Shown piece after piece: positions 32,215 to 40,292 of a stretch of DNA of 49,959 nt. The stretch covers positions 1-49,959 of the forward strand of contig JANLYQ010000088.1 in NCBI GenBank assembly GCA_031365725.1, given 5' to 3'. Each line of letters begins with the position of its first letter. The first letter of the stretch is position 1. The notes below the pieces were generated by a model. It was not told the origin of the DNA. It saw only the letters and a list, made by a program, of their open reading frames with translations, and did not search any database. This stretch comes from JANLYQ01 sp031365725. Its GTDB lineage: Bacteria; Actinomycetota; Actinomycetes; JACCUZ01. The position numbers and the translations under genes were made by a program.

Positions 32215-33002
32215 CGCTCCCCCACCTGCGCCAGCGCGTCCGCAGCCAGGTGCAGACCGGGTAGCCACTCCGCTCGCGCGGCCAGCCTGGCGCGCAGCTG
32301 ATCGACGAACGCGCCCCGTACGTCGTCGGGGGTCGCGAAGCCCGGCTCATCGGCGAGCCACCCGTCAGGGACGTCGGCCACCGCGGCGGCCAGCAGCGCG
32401 TCGGTGACCTTCGGCGTCATGTCCGGATCTGCCGCGTCCAGCGTTGCGGTGGTGAGCGAACCGGAGAGTGCGTGGCCGTGCGCGTCGTACGGCCGGGTGA
32501 CCCATGCCTCGAGCCCGGTCCACGCATGCTGAAAGACCAGTGCTGCGCCATGGTCGATCAGGTGCACCTTCCGGTGCCAGGACAGCAGGTTCGGGTTGCG
32601 CCAGGATCGGTCCACGTTGCCGATCAGCGCGTCAAACCAGACGATCCGTGCTGCCAGGTCGGCTGGCACGTCACGGGCGTCGACGTCGAGGGCGCCGGGC
32701 AGGAAGTCGATGCCCAAGTTGGCGCCGGGACTCGCCCGCAGCAGGTCCTGCACCTCCTGGTCGGGTTCGGCCGCTGCCAGAGCAGGGTCGACCTCGACGA
32801 CGGCGATGTCGGGGGTCGACAGTCCCAGCCCGGCCGCAAGTCGCGAGCAGATCACCTCAGCGACCAGAGTCTTGCGTCCTTGCCCGGCGCCGGTGAACTT
32901 CACGACGTAGGTCCCGAGGTCGTCGGCCTCCATCAGCCCCGGCAGGGAGCCGCCTTCCCGCAACGGGGTCACGTAACGGGTGGCGGTGACCTGCGGCAGC
33001 AC
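32211..33002 (-). CDS. HipA-like (HipA_2) kinase family protein
   Basis: Stand-alone kinase-fold protein of 263 residues, shorter than HipA toxins (about 440) because the HipA N-terminal domain is missing. An N-lobe with YVVKFTGAGQGRKTLVAEVI carries the ATP-binding Lys. The catalytic loop WFDALIGNVDRSWRNPNLL (Asp base and Asn) and LIDHGAAL (metal Asp) match the HipA-type arrangement. There is no HipB-type DNA-binding antitoxin; instead a DUF3037 gene overlaps its stop. GTG at 33002; no clear ribosome-binding site. A protein Ser/Thr kinase activity is inferred from the family; the target is unknown. Confidence 0.78.
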   Translation of the reverse strand: MLPQVTATRYVTPLREGGSLPGLMEADDLGTYVVKFTGAGQGRKTLVAEVICSRLAAGLGLSTPDIAVVEVDPALAAAEPDQEVQDLLRASPGANLGIDFLPGALDVDARDVPADLAARIVWFDALIGNVDRSWRNPNLLSWHRKVHLIDHGAALVFQHAWTGLEAWVTRPYDAHGHALSGSLTTATLDAADPDMTPKVTDALLAAAVADVPDGWLADEPGFATPDDVRGAFVDQLRARLAARAEWLPGLHLAADALAQVGER

Positions 33003-33114
33003 GGCACCAGGCTAGTCAGGCAGCGGGGCTGGTCGGGCCAGTCGCCGCCACGGGATGGCTAAGGTGCTGACACGGAGGCGCGGGGCCGCCGATGACCTGT
33101 CGGAGGAGCGCACC

Positions 33115-34377
33115 GTGACCGACCAACGCCACCTCATCGGCCTCCTGCTGGGCACCGAGAACGACTGGCCGTGCGTGTTCGAGGCCATGGTCCGGCGCCT
33201 CGGTCCCGTGCAGGACGGGGCTGGCGAACGCCACAGCTACGACGTCGAGCGGATCACGGTCGAGCCGTTCGACCTGCGGGCCGAGCCGTCCTACGACCTG
33301 GTCATCGACCGGCTCGCCTACTGGTACCACCACCCGCGGGAGTGGCTGAAGAAGGTCGCCCTGATGGACGACGTCTATCTGCTCAACTCGCCGTTCACCT
33401 TCCAGGCCATGGAGAAGCACGCCGCCTACTGCGCCATGATCCGGCTCGGTCTCAAGGTGCCGACCACCGTGCTGGTGCCGTACAAGAATCCGGTCGACCA
33501 CGCGAAGTACGCCTACACCGCCGAGCGATACAACCGGGCCTTCGACCTCGACGAGGTGGCGGCCGGGGTGGGCTACCCGCTGTTCATGAAGCCCTACGAC
33601 GGTGGCGCCTGGCGAGGTGTGTCACGGATCAGGGACGCGGCCGCGCTGCACCGGGCCTACGACGAGTCCGGCGAGATGCTCATGCACCTGCAGGCATCGG
33701 TCGAGGGCTACGACGTGTTCGCCCGGTCGTTGTCGATCGGTGCCGAGACGATGGTGATGAACTTCGACCCCGACCAGCCGATGCACGCGCGCTACTCGGT
33801 CTCACACGACTTCCTCTCCCCCGCCGTCGGCGCCGAGGTGGTCACGATCGGGTGTGTCGTCAACGCCTTCTTCCGCTGGGAGTTCAACTCCTGCGAAACC
33901 TTGGTCAAGGACGCCGGCGCCGGGCAGGTGGACGTGCATCCCATCGACTACGCCAACGCATGCCCCGACGTCGCGATCACGTCGTTGCACTACTACTTCC
34001 CGTGGGCGATGAAGGCGCTGCTGCGGTGGTCGGTGTTCTGCACCGCCACCGGACGAGCGCCCGTGCCGCACGTGGACACGGCACCATGGTTCGCGATTGC
34101 CGATCGGGAGGACTTGTCCTACGACGACAAGCTCCGCGCCTACGGGGCTCTCGCCGATGCGCACTTCGACACCGAGCGGTACCGCGACTTCTGCGCCTCA
34201 CGCCTCGGCAACCTCGACGAGATGGCCGTGACCTACTTCGAGTCCGAGGATTTCGATCGGGTGCTGGTGGAGACCGTGACCACCACCTTCCCGGTACACG
34301 AGCACGACCAGTTCATCGCGCACTATCGCGGCCTGCTCGCCTCCTGGTGTCGCGACGAACGCACCCGACTCGGCTGA
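33115..34377 (+). CDS. ATP-grasp-like ligase family protein
   Basis: Protein of 420 residues with an ATP-grasp-like core: VYLLNSPFTFQAMEKHAAYC (linker before the fold), LGLKVPTTVLVPYKNP, the nucleotide-binding strand GYPLFMKPYDGGAWRGVSRI with Lys and Gly-rich loop, EMLMHLQASVEGYDVFARSL, and an acidic/Asn region FFRWEFNSCETLV for metal. ATP-grasp enzymes join a carboxylate to an amine or thiol through an acyl-phosphate. The substrate is unknown. GTG at 33115 has GGAGGA seven bases upstream, and TAAGGT at 33060-33065 is a likely -10. The APH-fold gene follows after six bases. Two esterase genes lie upstream and a GCS2 amidoligase 3 kb downstream, suggesting a shared peptide-like product. Confidence 0.7.
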   Translation: MTDQRHLIGLLLGTENDWPCVFEAMVRRLGPVQDGAGERHSYDVERITVEPFDLRAEPSYDLVIDRLAYWYHHPREWLKKVALMDDVYLLNSPFTFQAMEKHAAYCAMIRLGLKVPTTVLVPYKNPVDHAKYAYTAERYNRAFDLDEVAAGVGYPLFMKPYDGGAWRGVSRIRDAAALHRAYDESGEMLMHLQASVEGYDVFARSLSIGAETMVMNFDPDQPMHARYSVSHDFLSPAVGAEVVTIGCVVNAFFRWEFNSCETLVKDAGAGQVDVHPIDYANACPDVAITSLHYYFPWAMKALLRWSVFCTATGRAPVPHVDTAPWFAIADREDLSYDDKLRAYGALADAHFDTERYRDFCASRLGNLDEMAVTYFESEDFDRVLVETVTTTFPVHEHDQFIAHYRGLLASWCRDERTRLG

Positions 34378-34383
34378 CGCGTC

Positions 34384-35529
34384 ATGCGGTCCGCTCCCCT
34401 CCTGGCCGTTGCAGCACGCAGCCTCGCGACAGCAGGTTCACCTCCTCCGCGGCTGCGTCGGCTCGCCACCCTGGATGGCAGCCGGCGCACCCGCGTCATC
34501 CGCGCGGCAGTGTCTGGCGGTGATCCCGCACTCCCGACGACGGTCGTGGTGAAAGCTCACCTGAATCCGACGGATGTCGCCACGCAGGTTCGCGAACCCG
34601 CAGCTCTTGACCTGCTGACCCGAGCCGGTAGTCGCTTGACCCCTCGACTGCTGGGCCTGGGCGAGCGGCCACCGTTCGTGGTCCTCGAGGATCTGGGCGT
34701 CGATCTGCCCGACGTCGCGGGAGCGCTGCTCGGATCCGACGCTCCCTCCGCTCGGGCGTCGGTCGTGCGATGGGCGCACAGCCTGGGCACGCTGCATGCG
34801 AGCACGTCGGGTTGGTCGCCACGCATGACCGCTTCCCTCGCGCTGCACGCCGATCGTCTCGGGCAGGCGGTGCCCGCGGTCGATGACATGCCCGCGGCAC
34901 TCGATCGTGCTGCGGATGCATGGGCTCAGCTCGTGGGGCCCCTCCGCATCAACGTCGACGCGCGAGCGCTCGACCAGATCCGCGAGATCGACGCACTGCT
35001 GGGCGGCGGTGTCGACGTCCGGGCTCTCACCCCCTCCGACGCCTGTCCCGACAACAACCTGCTCCGCGACCACGGCATGGTTCTGCTGGACTTCGAGGGC
35101 GCTCAGGTGCGGCACATGGCGTGGGACGTGGCCTACCTGCGGGTGCCGTGGCCGTCGTGCTGGTGCTGCTGGGCGCTTCCGCCGGAGGTCGCCGACGCAG
35201 GCGTTGGGGCATGGCAGAGCGCAGTGCTCAGCACGACTCCCTACGTCGGCACCCCGGGGTTCGCCCACGACGTCGACCTCGCGGTTGCCGGCTGGGCGGT
35301 GGTCTCGGTGGCGTGGTTCCTGGAGGGCGCCCTTCGTGGCAAGCAGGACATGGACAGGCGGACTCCTGCCCGACGGGCCGTGCTCCTGAACCGGCTCCAC
35401 CAGCTGGTCGCTGTCGCCGACCAGCGGCTGAGCGCCGTGCAGGACGTGGCTGCGCAGCTGCTCAGCCTGCTCCGAGGGCGCTGGGGAGATCAGGTGCTGC
35501 CGCTGGCCCCGGCGCTGCGCCGTCAGTGA
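34384..35529 (+). CDS. APH-fold phosphotransferase-like protein with altered catalytic loop
   Basis: Protein of 381 residues with a kinase-like APH fold. The N-lobe includes TTVVVKAHLNP (ATP Lys) and PPFVVLEDLGVDLPD (hinge). In the catalytic loop the usual HGDxxxxN is replaced by PSDACPDNN: the Asp and Asn remain but the His is lost, and DFD is DFE in VLLDFEGAQVRHMAWDVAYL. A cysteine cluster, SCWCCW, follows at about residue 258. It may be a small-molecule kinase with relaxed motifs or a non-catalytic binding protein. ATG is six bases after the ATP-grasp stop, so it is in that operon. Confidence 0.68.
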   Translation: MRSAPLLAVAARSLATAGSPPPRLRRLATLDGSRRTRVIRAAVSGGDPALPTTVVVKAHLNPTDVATQVREPAALDLLTRAGSRLTPRLLGLGERPPFVVLEDLGVDLPDVAGALLGSDAPSARASVVRWAHSLGTLHASTSGWSPRMTASLALHADRLGQAVPAVDDMPAALDRAADAWAQLVGPLRINVDARALDQIREIDALLGGGVDVRALTPSDACPDNNLLRDHGMVLLDFEGAQVRHMAWDVAYLRVPWPSCWCCWALPPEVADAGVGAWQSAVLSTTPYVGTPGFAHDVDLAVAGWAVVSVAWFLEGALRGKQDMDRRTPARRAVLLNRLHQLVAVADQRLSAVQDVAAQLLSLLRGRWGDQVLPLAPALRRQ

Positions 35530-35550
35530 CCCAACGGGTCAAGGCGGGAC

Positions 35551-36663
35551 TCAGCGGCGTACGACGTCGATGGGCCGACGGGTCGTTGCCGTTTGCGCCG
35601 GCACTACAAGAGGAGCACCCACGCGGCCGGAACCCACCGTGGCCGTGGCCGAGGGCGCCGGGAGGCGGAGCCGCACGATCGTGCCGCGGGTCGCGGCATC
35701 GAGCAGCTCGACGGAGCCTTGGTGCCCGTCGATGATGGCTTGCACGATCGACAGGCCGAGGCCGGTGCCACGACCGCCGGTGGAGTAGGGCGGCCCTGCC
35801 GACAGTGCTGAGCTGGCGAGGCCGATGCCGGCGTCCTCCACCTCGATGACGGCCGCCCCGCCACGCCGGTGGCAGCGCATGGCGATCCGGTCGCCAGGAA
35901 GGGTGAACTTCACCGCGTTCTCCAGCAAGGTGTCCAACGCAGAAGCCAGCCGACTTGCGTCCGCCTGCACGATCACTGGCTGTGCGAGCACTTCCCAGGC
36001 GCGGTCGACGGTCGGGCGCCATCGGGTCACCGTGCGCTCGAGCAGCACAGCGAGGTCGACCGGCTCGAGGCGGAACTCGTGCGAGCGGTAGGCGTCGGCC
36101 AAGGTGACGAGCCGGCCTGCGAGCTGGTCGAGCGTCGAGAGCTCACCCAGGACGACGTCGAGATCTTCTTGGGTGCGCTCGGTCACCATCTCCTCGCGGA
36201 CCAGCTCGGTGTAGCCACGGGCCACAGTCAGTGGGGTGCGCATCTGGTGGGAGCACTTGCGCACGAACAGCTCCTTGACCTCGTGCGCACGTCGCTCGCT
36301 CTCGGCGAGCACCTCGATGCGTTGGTAGGCCGCCCGGCGCCGCTGGACGTGCCACACCATGGCCAGGAAGACCATGGCCATCAACGGCACCTCGGTGAGC
36401 TCCTGCCAGTCGACCAGGCCCGCGACGATGGACCGGGTGATCGCCAGCGACGAGAAGGCGGTGACCGCGCCGAGGATGAGCAGCATCCGTCGGTGGGGCC
36501 ACGCCTCGAGCCCGTAGACCACACTGAGGCTGATCCAGATGAAGTGGAAGGGGATCGTCTCCTGGTCCGGCCAGACCAGCATCGCCGCGCCGTTGAGCAC
36601 GGCGAAGACGATCCAGCCCGGCAAGAGCCGGGAGTCAGCTCGCGAGGAACGAATATCCGACAT
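35551..36663 (-). CDS. sensor histidine kinase
   Basis: Membrane histidine kinase of 370 residues. About four transmembrane helices (WIVFAVLNGAAMLVW, IWISLSVVYGLEAW, LLILGAVTAFSSLAITR, VPLMAMVFLAMVWHV) without a large external sensor precede the dimerisation domain, with the H-box KCSHQMRTPLTVARGY, and the ATPase domain, with the N-box TLLENAVKFTL, G1 EVEDAGIGL and G2 GGRGTGLGLSIVQAI. The signal is probably sensed in or at the membrane. ATG at 36663 overlaps the 3' end of the response regulator gene by 29 bases. A tail of 50 residues follows the ATPase domain. The cognate regulator is the next entry. Confidence 0.9.
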   Translation of the reverse strand: MSDIRSSRADSRLLPGWIVFAVLNGAAMLVWPDQETIPFHFIWISLSVVYGLEAWPHRRMLLILGAVTAFSSLAITRSIVAGLVDWQELTEVPLMAMVFLAMVWHVQRRRAAYQRIEVLAESERRAHEVKELFVRKCSHQMRTPLTVARGYTELVREEMVTERTQEDLDVVLGELSTLDQLAGRLVTLADAYRSHEFRLEPVDLAVLLERTVTRWRPTVDRAWEVLAQPVIVQADASRLASALDTLLENAVKFTLPGDRIAMRCHRRGGAAVIEVEDAGIGLASSALSAGPPYSTGGRGTGLGLSIVQAIIDGHQGSVELLDAATRGTIVRLRLPAPSATATVGSGRVGAPLVVPAQTATTRRPIDVVRR

Positions 36664-37300
36664 TGCGCACCGTCTCGATGAGCTGTACCTGCAGCTTGCT
36701 GCGGATCCTGCGGACGTAGACATCGACCACGTTGCTGCAGGGATCGAACGCGTCGTAGCCCCATACGTCCGTCAGGAGCTCATCGCGGGTGCACACCTCG
36801 CCTGCCTTGCGCATGAGGTGGGCCAGCAGGACATTCTCCCGCTGGGACAGGGAGACCTGGCGGCCGCCGGACGTCAGCGACATCCGCTCGGAGTCGAGGA
36901 CGACATCGCCCACCCGCAGCCACCGCTGGGTCACGGGGGAATGCGCCTTGAGCCGGACGCCGACCCGGGCGAGGAGCTCGGCCGAGGCGAACGGTTTCGT
37001 CAGGTAGTCGCCGGCGCCCATCTCGAGGCAGCGGACTCGCGAGGTCACGTCGGCAACCGCCGAGAGCACGAGCACCTGCTGTGCCGGGTCATGGGCGAGG
37101 ACTCGACGCAGCACCTCGAACCCGTCGAACCCGGGCAGCATGAGGTCGAGCAGGACGACGTCGACATCGTGCTCGGTGGCCATCCGCACCCCGTCGGGGC
37201 CGGTGGCAGCAAGGAGCACCTCGTGCCCGTCGTTCTCGAGGACGCGGACGAGCATCTCCATCAGCCGAGGTTCATCCTCGACCACCAGCAGACGTGCCAT
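36635..37300 (-). CDS. OmpR/PhoB-family response regulator
   Basis: DNA-binding response regulator of 221 residues. The receiver domain (1-118) shows the acidic pair in VVEDEPRL, the phosphorylated Asp in VVLLDLMLPGFDG, and the conserved Lys in YLTKPFA; the C-terminal winged helix (125-221) contains LSQRENVLLAHLM and DVYVRRIRSKL. ATG at 37300 has a GGGGGGAA site eight bases away. Cotranscribed with the kinase gene, regulator first. Its promoter must lie in 37301-37544, a 244-base gap with an AT-richer patch and a small inverted repeat (37484-37496); no further gene is evident there. Targets are unknown; the flanking amidoligase and ATP-grasp genes are candidates. Confidence 0.92.
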   Translation of the reverse strand: MARLLVVEDEPRLMEMLVRVLENDGHEVLLAATGPDGVRMATEHDVDVVLLDLMLPGFDGFEVLRRVLAHDPAQQVLVLSAVADVTSRVRCLEMGAGDYLTKPFASAELLARVGVRLKAHSPVTQRWLRVGDVVLDSERMSLTSGGRQVSLSQRENVLLAHLMRKAGEVCTRDELLTDVWGYDAFDPCSNVVDVYVRRIRSKLQVQLIETVRNVGYSFLAS

Positions 37301-37544
37301 GAGTGTTCCCCCCCGGGACCCCAAGCCAAGTGTTCATGCACACACGGTGACGACCGGTGCGGTCGCACTGCCTTTGTAGGCCCTTGCCTGACACGCCGCA
37401 AGCACTTGCAGGAATGTGTCCGATAACGCCCGTTAACTGGGGCGGGTGGTGGTGGAGAACTTGACCTTATCGTTGCTTGTCGATCACGCATCGTGACGGG
37501 GCATCGGCCAGCCTTCGCCACGCGACGGGACAGCCGGAGTCCTG

Positions 37545-39014
37545 TCACAGCGGCCAGGTGTGCACCGGCTGGTTGCTGTGCATGTGCTCGACGTAGCTGC
37601 GCATCATCTCGCGCAGAGCATCGGCCCGGTCCTGGTGCTCGAACAGTCGGCGGAAGGTCTCCGCCTGCCAGGAGGCGCCGTTGGTCGCGTGCAGACAACG
37701 TCCCTCGATCACGCCGAGAAGACGCTCGGTGTCAGCCGTCGCGACCCCCCACTCCTCGAGCCCCTGATGAGCCATCGGCAGCAGGTGGCGCAGGACGAGC
37801 TCGGTTGCCGGCACCTCCCCGATGCCGGGCCAGAAGATCCGGGCATCGATCCCGTGCCGGGCGCCCTGGTGAAAGTTCTCCTCCGCGGCGGCGAAAGACA
37901 TCTGCGTCCACACCGGCCGGTCCGCATCGGCGAGGACCTTGACGAGCCCGTAGTAGAGCGCCGCGTTGGCCAACACGTCGATGACCGTGGGCCCGGCGGG
38001 CAGGCAGCGGTTCTCCACCCGAAGGTGCGGCCGGCCACGCACCACGTCGTACACGGGTCGGTTCCAGCGATAGATCGTGCCGTTGTGAAGGCGCAGCTCA
38101 CCCAGGGCGGGTACGTCGCCCCGGTCGAGCACCTCCAGCGGGTCCTCGTCATCGACGATGGGGAGCAGCGACGGGAAGTAGCGGACGTTCTCCTCGAACA
38201 GATCGAAGATCGACGTGATCCACCGCTCACCGAACCACACGCGAGGACGCACCCCCTGCGCCTTCAGCTCGTCCGGCCGGGTGTCCGCGGCCTGCTCGAA
38301 CAGCGCGATGCGGGTCTCCCGCCACAGTTCCTTGCCGAAGAAGAACGGCGAGTTGGCGCCCATCGCGAGCTGAACTCCGGCGATGGCCTGCGACGCGTTC
38401 CAGTGCAGGGCAAACGTCTCCGGGTTGACCTGCAGGTGCAGCTGGACGCTGGTGCACGCGGCTTCGGGTGCGATCGTGTCGGCGTAGGCGGAGATCCGCT
38501 CGACCCCGTCGATCGAGAGATGGATGTCCTCACCCCGGGCGGCGAACACCTGCTCGTTGAGCAAGGCATAGCGCGGGTTGGCCGAGAACGTGTCAGCAGT
38601 GAGGTGCTCCGGACGCACGGTGGGCAGGATGCCGATCATCACGACGTCGGCGCCGGCTTGGCTGGCCAGGTCGTCCGCGTGGTTCAGACTGGCGCGCACC
38701 GTCGCCTCGAGGTCGGTGAACACCGGACCGGACAACAGCTGCGGCGGGATGTTGATCTCGATGTTGAACTGCGCGAGCTCGGTCTGGAAGTCCTCGTCGG
38801 CCATCAGAGCGAGGACCGCGTCGTTGACCATCGCGGGGTCGCCGTCGGGCCCGGTCAGGTTGAGCTCGATCTCCAGCCCCATGCTGCGGCGTTCGGCGTC
38901 GAACCGGGACTCCGACAGCATCCGGGCGAAGACGTCGAGGCACCGCTTGACCTTGGCGCGGTAGCGCTGCCGGTCCTCGCGGGTGAAGATCCTGCTCTCC
39001 ACGTCCTGACCCAT
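37545..39014 (-). CDS. glutamate-cysteine ligase family 2 (GCS2) amidoligase
   Basis: Glutamine-synthetase-fold carboxylate-amine ligase of 489 residues, longer than YbdK (about 370). Signature segments: MGLEIELNLTGPDG (paired Glu metal ligands), LAQFNIEINIPPQ, VVMIGILPTVRPEHL, SVQLHLQVNPE, GANSPFFFGKELWRETRI and HLRVENRCLPAGPTVID. It would activate a glutamate-type gamma-carboxylate with ATP and couple it to an amine; whether the partner is cysteine is not shown. ATG has GAAGGGA upstream. It diverges from sbcD. The ATP-grasp, APH-fold and esterase genes lie 2-9 kb away on the other strand, and GCS2 with ATP-grasp ligases is a recognised combination for making small peptides. Confidence 0.82.
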   Translation of the reverse strand: MGQDVESRIFTREDRQRYRAKVKRCLDVFARMLSESRFDAERRSMGLEIELNLTGPDGDPAMVNDAVLALMADEDFQTELAQFNIEINIPPQLLSGPVFTDLEATVRASLNHADDLASQAGADVVMIGILPTVRPEHLTADTFSANPRYALLNEQVFAARGEDIHLSIDGVERISAYADTIAPEAACTSVQLHLQVNPETFALHWNASQAIAGVQLAMGANSPFFFGKELWRETRIALFEQAADTRPDELKAQGVRPRVWFGERWITSIFDLFEENVRYFPSLLPIVDDEDPLEVLDRGDVPALGELRLHNGTIYRWNRPVYDVVRGRPHLRVENRCLPAGPTVIDVLANAALYYGLVKVLADADRPVWTQMSFAAAEENFHQGARHGIDARIFWPGIGEVPATELVLRHLLPMAHQGLEEWGVATADTERLLGVIEGRCLHATNGASWQAETFRRLFEHQDRADALREMMRSYVEHMHSNQPVHTWPL

Positions 39015-39114
39015 GCGCCGTCCCTTCCCTCGAGAGGGTCAGCCTGGCACGACGAGGTCCTCGAGAGCGACACGCACCGGCTCGAGTCGGGCGGCTCCCG
39101 AGTTGTGTCCGGGG

Positions 39115-39131
39115 TCCGACCTACGGTCGGA
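39115..39131. promoter_or_regulatory. operator-like palindrome over the sbcD -10
   Basis: TCCGACC-TAC-GGTCGGA, a perfect 7-bp inverted repeat with a 3-base centre. The hexamer TACGGT (39122-39127) inside it is a plausible -10 seven bases before the sbcD ATG, again implying a leaderless mRNA. It differs from the actinobacterial LexA box. Confidence 0.45.
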
Positions 39132-39134
39132 GAC

Positions 39135-40292
39135 ATGCGGCTGCTGCACACCTCCGACTGGCACCTGGGTCGGTCCTTCCACCGGGAGGACCTGCTCGGG
39201 GCGCAGGCGCGCTTCGTCGACACCCTGGTCCAGACGGTGCGCGACGAGCGGGTCGATGTCGTGCTGGTCTCCGGCGACGTCTACGACCGGGCACTGCCGC
39301 CCGTCGATGCCGTCGACCTGTGCGACGAGGCCTTGCGCCGGCTGGCCGGGTCCGGCGCTCGCGTGGTGCTGATCAGCGGCAACCACGATTCAGCCCGGCG
39401 GCTGGGCTTCGGCGCCGACCTGATCGACAGCGCCGGCATCCACCTGCGCACCTCGGTGGCGACAGCCGGCCGGCCCGTCCTGGTCGACGACCCGGCCGGC
39501 GGGTCGGTGGTCGCGGTCTATGCCGTGCCCTACCTCGAACCCGACGTGGTCAAGGACGAGCTGGGCTGCGACGAACGCAGTCACGCCGCGGTCCTGACGG
39601 CGGCGATGCGGCGGGTCCGCGCGGACCTGGCGACCAGGGCCGGCACCCGCTCGGTGGTCCTTGCGCACGCGTTCGTCACCGGCGGCGCGGTCAGCGACAG
39701 CGAGCGCGACATCAGCGTGGGCGGCGTTGCCTCAGCGCCGCTTGCCGCGTTCGACGGGGTGGACTACGCGGCGCTCGGGCATCTGCACGGGCAGCAGCGG
39801 CTGTCCGACCGGGTGCGTTACAGCGGTTCGCCGGTGCCGTTCTCGTTCTCCGAAGAGCACCACACCAAAGCCATGCTGCTGGTCGACCTGGCGGACCGGC
39901 CCGGCATCGCGCCCCACGTCGACGTCCTGCCGGCGCCCGTCCATCGACGACTCGCCCGCGTGTCCGGTCGCCTCGAGGACCTCCTCTCAGCTGATCGCTG
40001 GGCATCGGTCGAGGACCACTTCCTGCAGGTGACACTGACCGACCCGGTCCGGCCCCGGGAGCCGATGGAGCGGCTACGGCGACGGTTCGCGCACGTGCTC
40101 GTCCTAGAGTTCGCCCCCGAAGGAGCAGCCGCTGACCCTCTGTCGTCGTACGCCGACAGGGTGCGGGGACGCAACGACGTCGAGCTCGCGCTGGACTTCC
40201 TCGAGCACGTGCGCAGCCCGGCTGACGACACCGAGCGGGGTCTGGTCTGCGAGGCGTTCGAGGCCGTCCGGCTCGCCGCGGCGAGTCGCTGA
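39135..40292 (+). CDS. sbcD: DNA repair exonuclease SbcD
   Basis: Metallophosphoesterase subunit (385 residues) of the SbcCD/Mre11-Rad50-like nuclease that opens DNA hairpins and trims double-strand ends. Phosphoesterase motifs appear in order: LLHTSDWHLGRSF (Asp, His), LVSGDVYDRALPP (Asp), LISGNHDSARRLGFG (Asn, His), VLAHAFVTGG, and ALGHLHGQQ with the final His pair. ATG at 39135 is set by homology and the -10 element upstream; the long frame to the left is a shadow of the GCS2 gene. The stop overlaps the sbcC ATG (TGATG), so the subunits are coupled. Confidence 0.95.
   Translation: MRLLHTSDWHLGRSFHREDLLGAQARFVDTLVQTVRDERVDVVLVSGDVYDRALPPVDAVDLCDEALRRLAGSGARVVLISGNHDSARRLGFGADLIDSAGIHLRTSVATAGRPVLVDDPAGGSVVAVYAVPYLEPDVVKDELGCDERSHAAVLTAAMRRVRADLATRAGTRSVVLAHAFVTGGAVSDSERDISVGGVASAPLAAFDGVDYAALGHLHGQQRLSDRVRYSGSPVPFSFSEEHHTKAMLLVDLADRPGIAPHVDVLPAPVHRRLARVSGRLEDLLSADRWASVEDHFLQVTLTDPVRPREPMERLRRRFAHVLVLEFAPEGAAADPLSSYADRVRGRNDVELALDFLEHVRSPADDTERGLVCEAFEAVRLAAASR

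Noticed and set aside
37484..37496. TCACG-CAT-CGTGA inverted repeat in the response regulator upstream region
   Set aside because: Only five pairs and far from the start codon; too short to report as an operator.
37560..39134. Plus-strand frame extending SbcD leftwards to 910 residues
   Set aside because: It is antisense to the well-supported GCS2 gene; SbcD homology begins exactly at the ATG at 39135.
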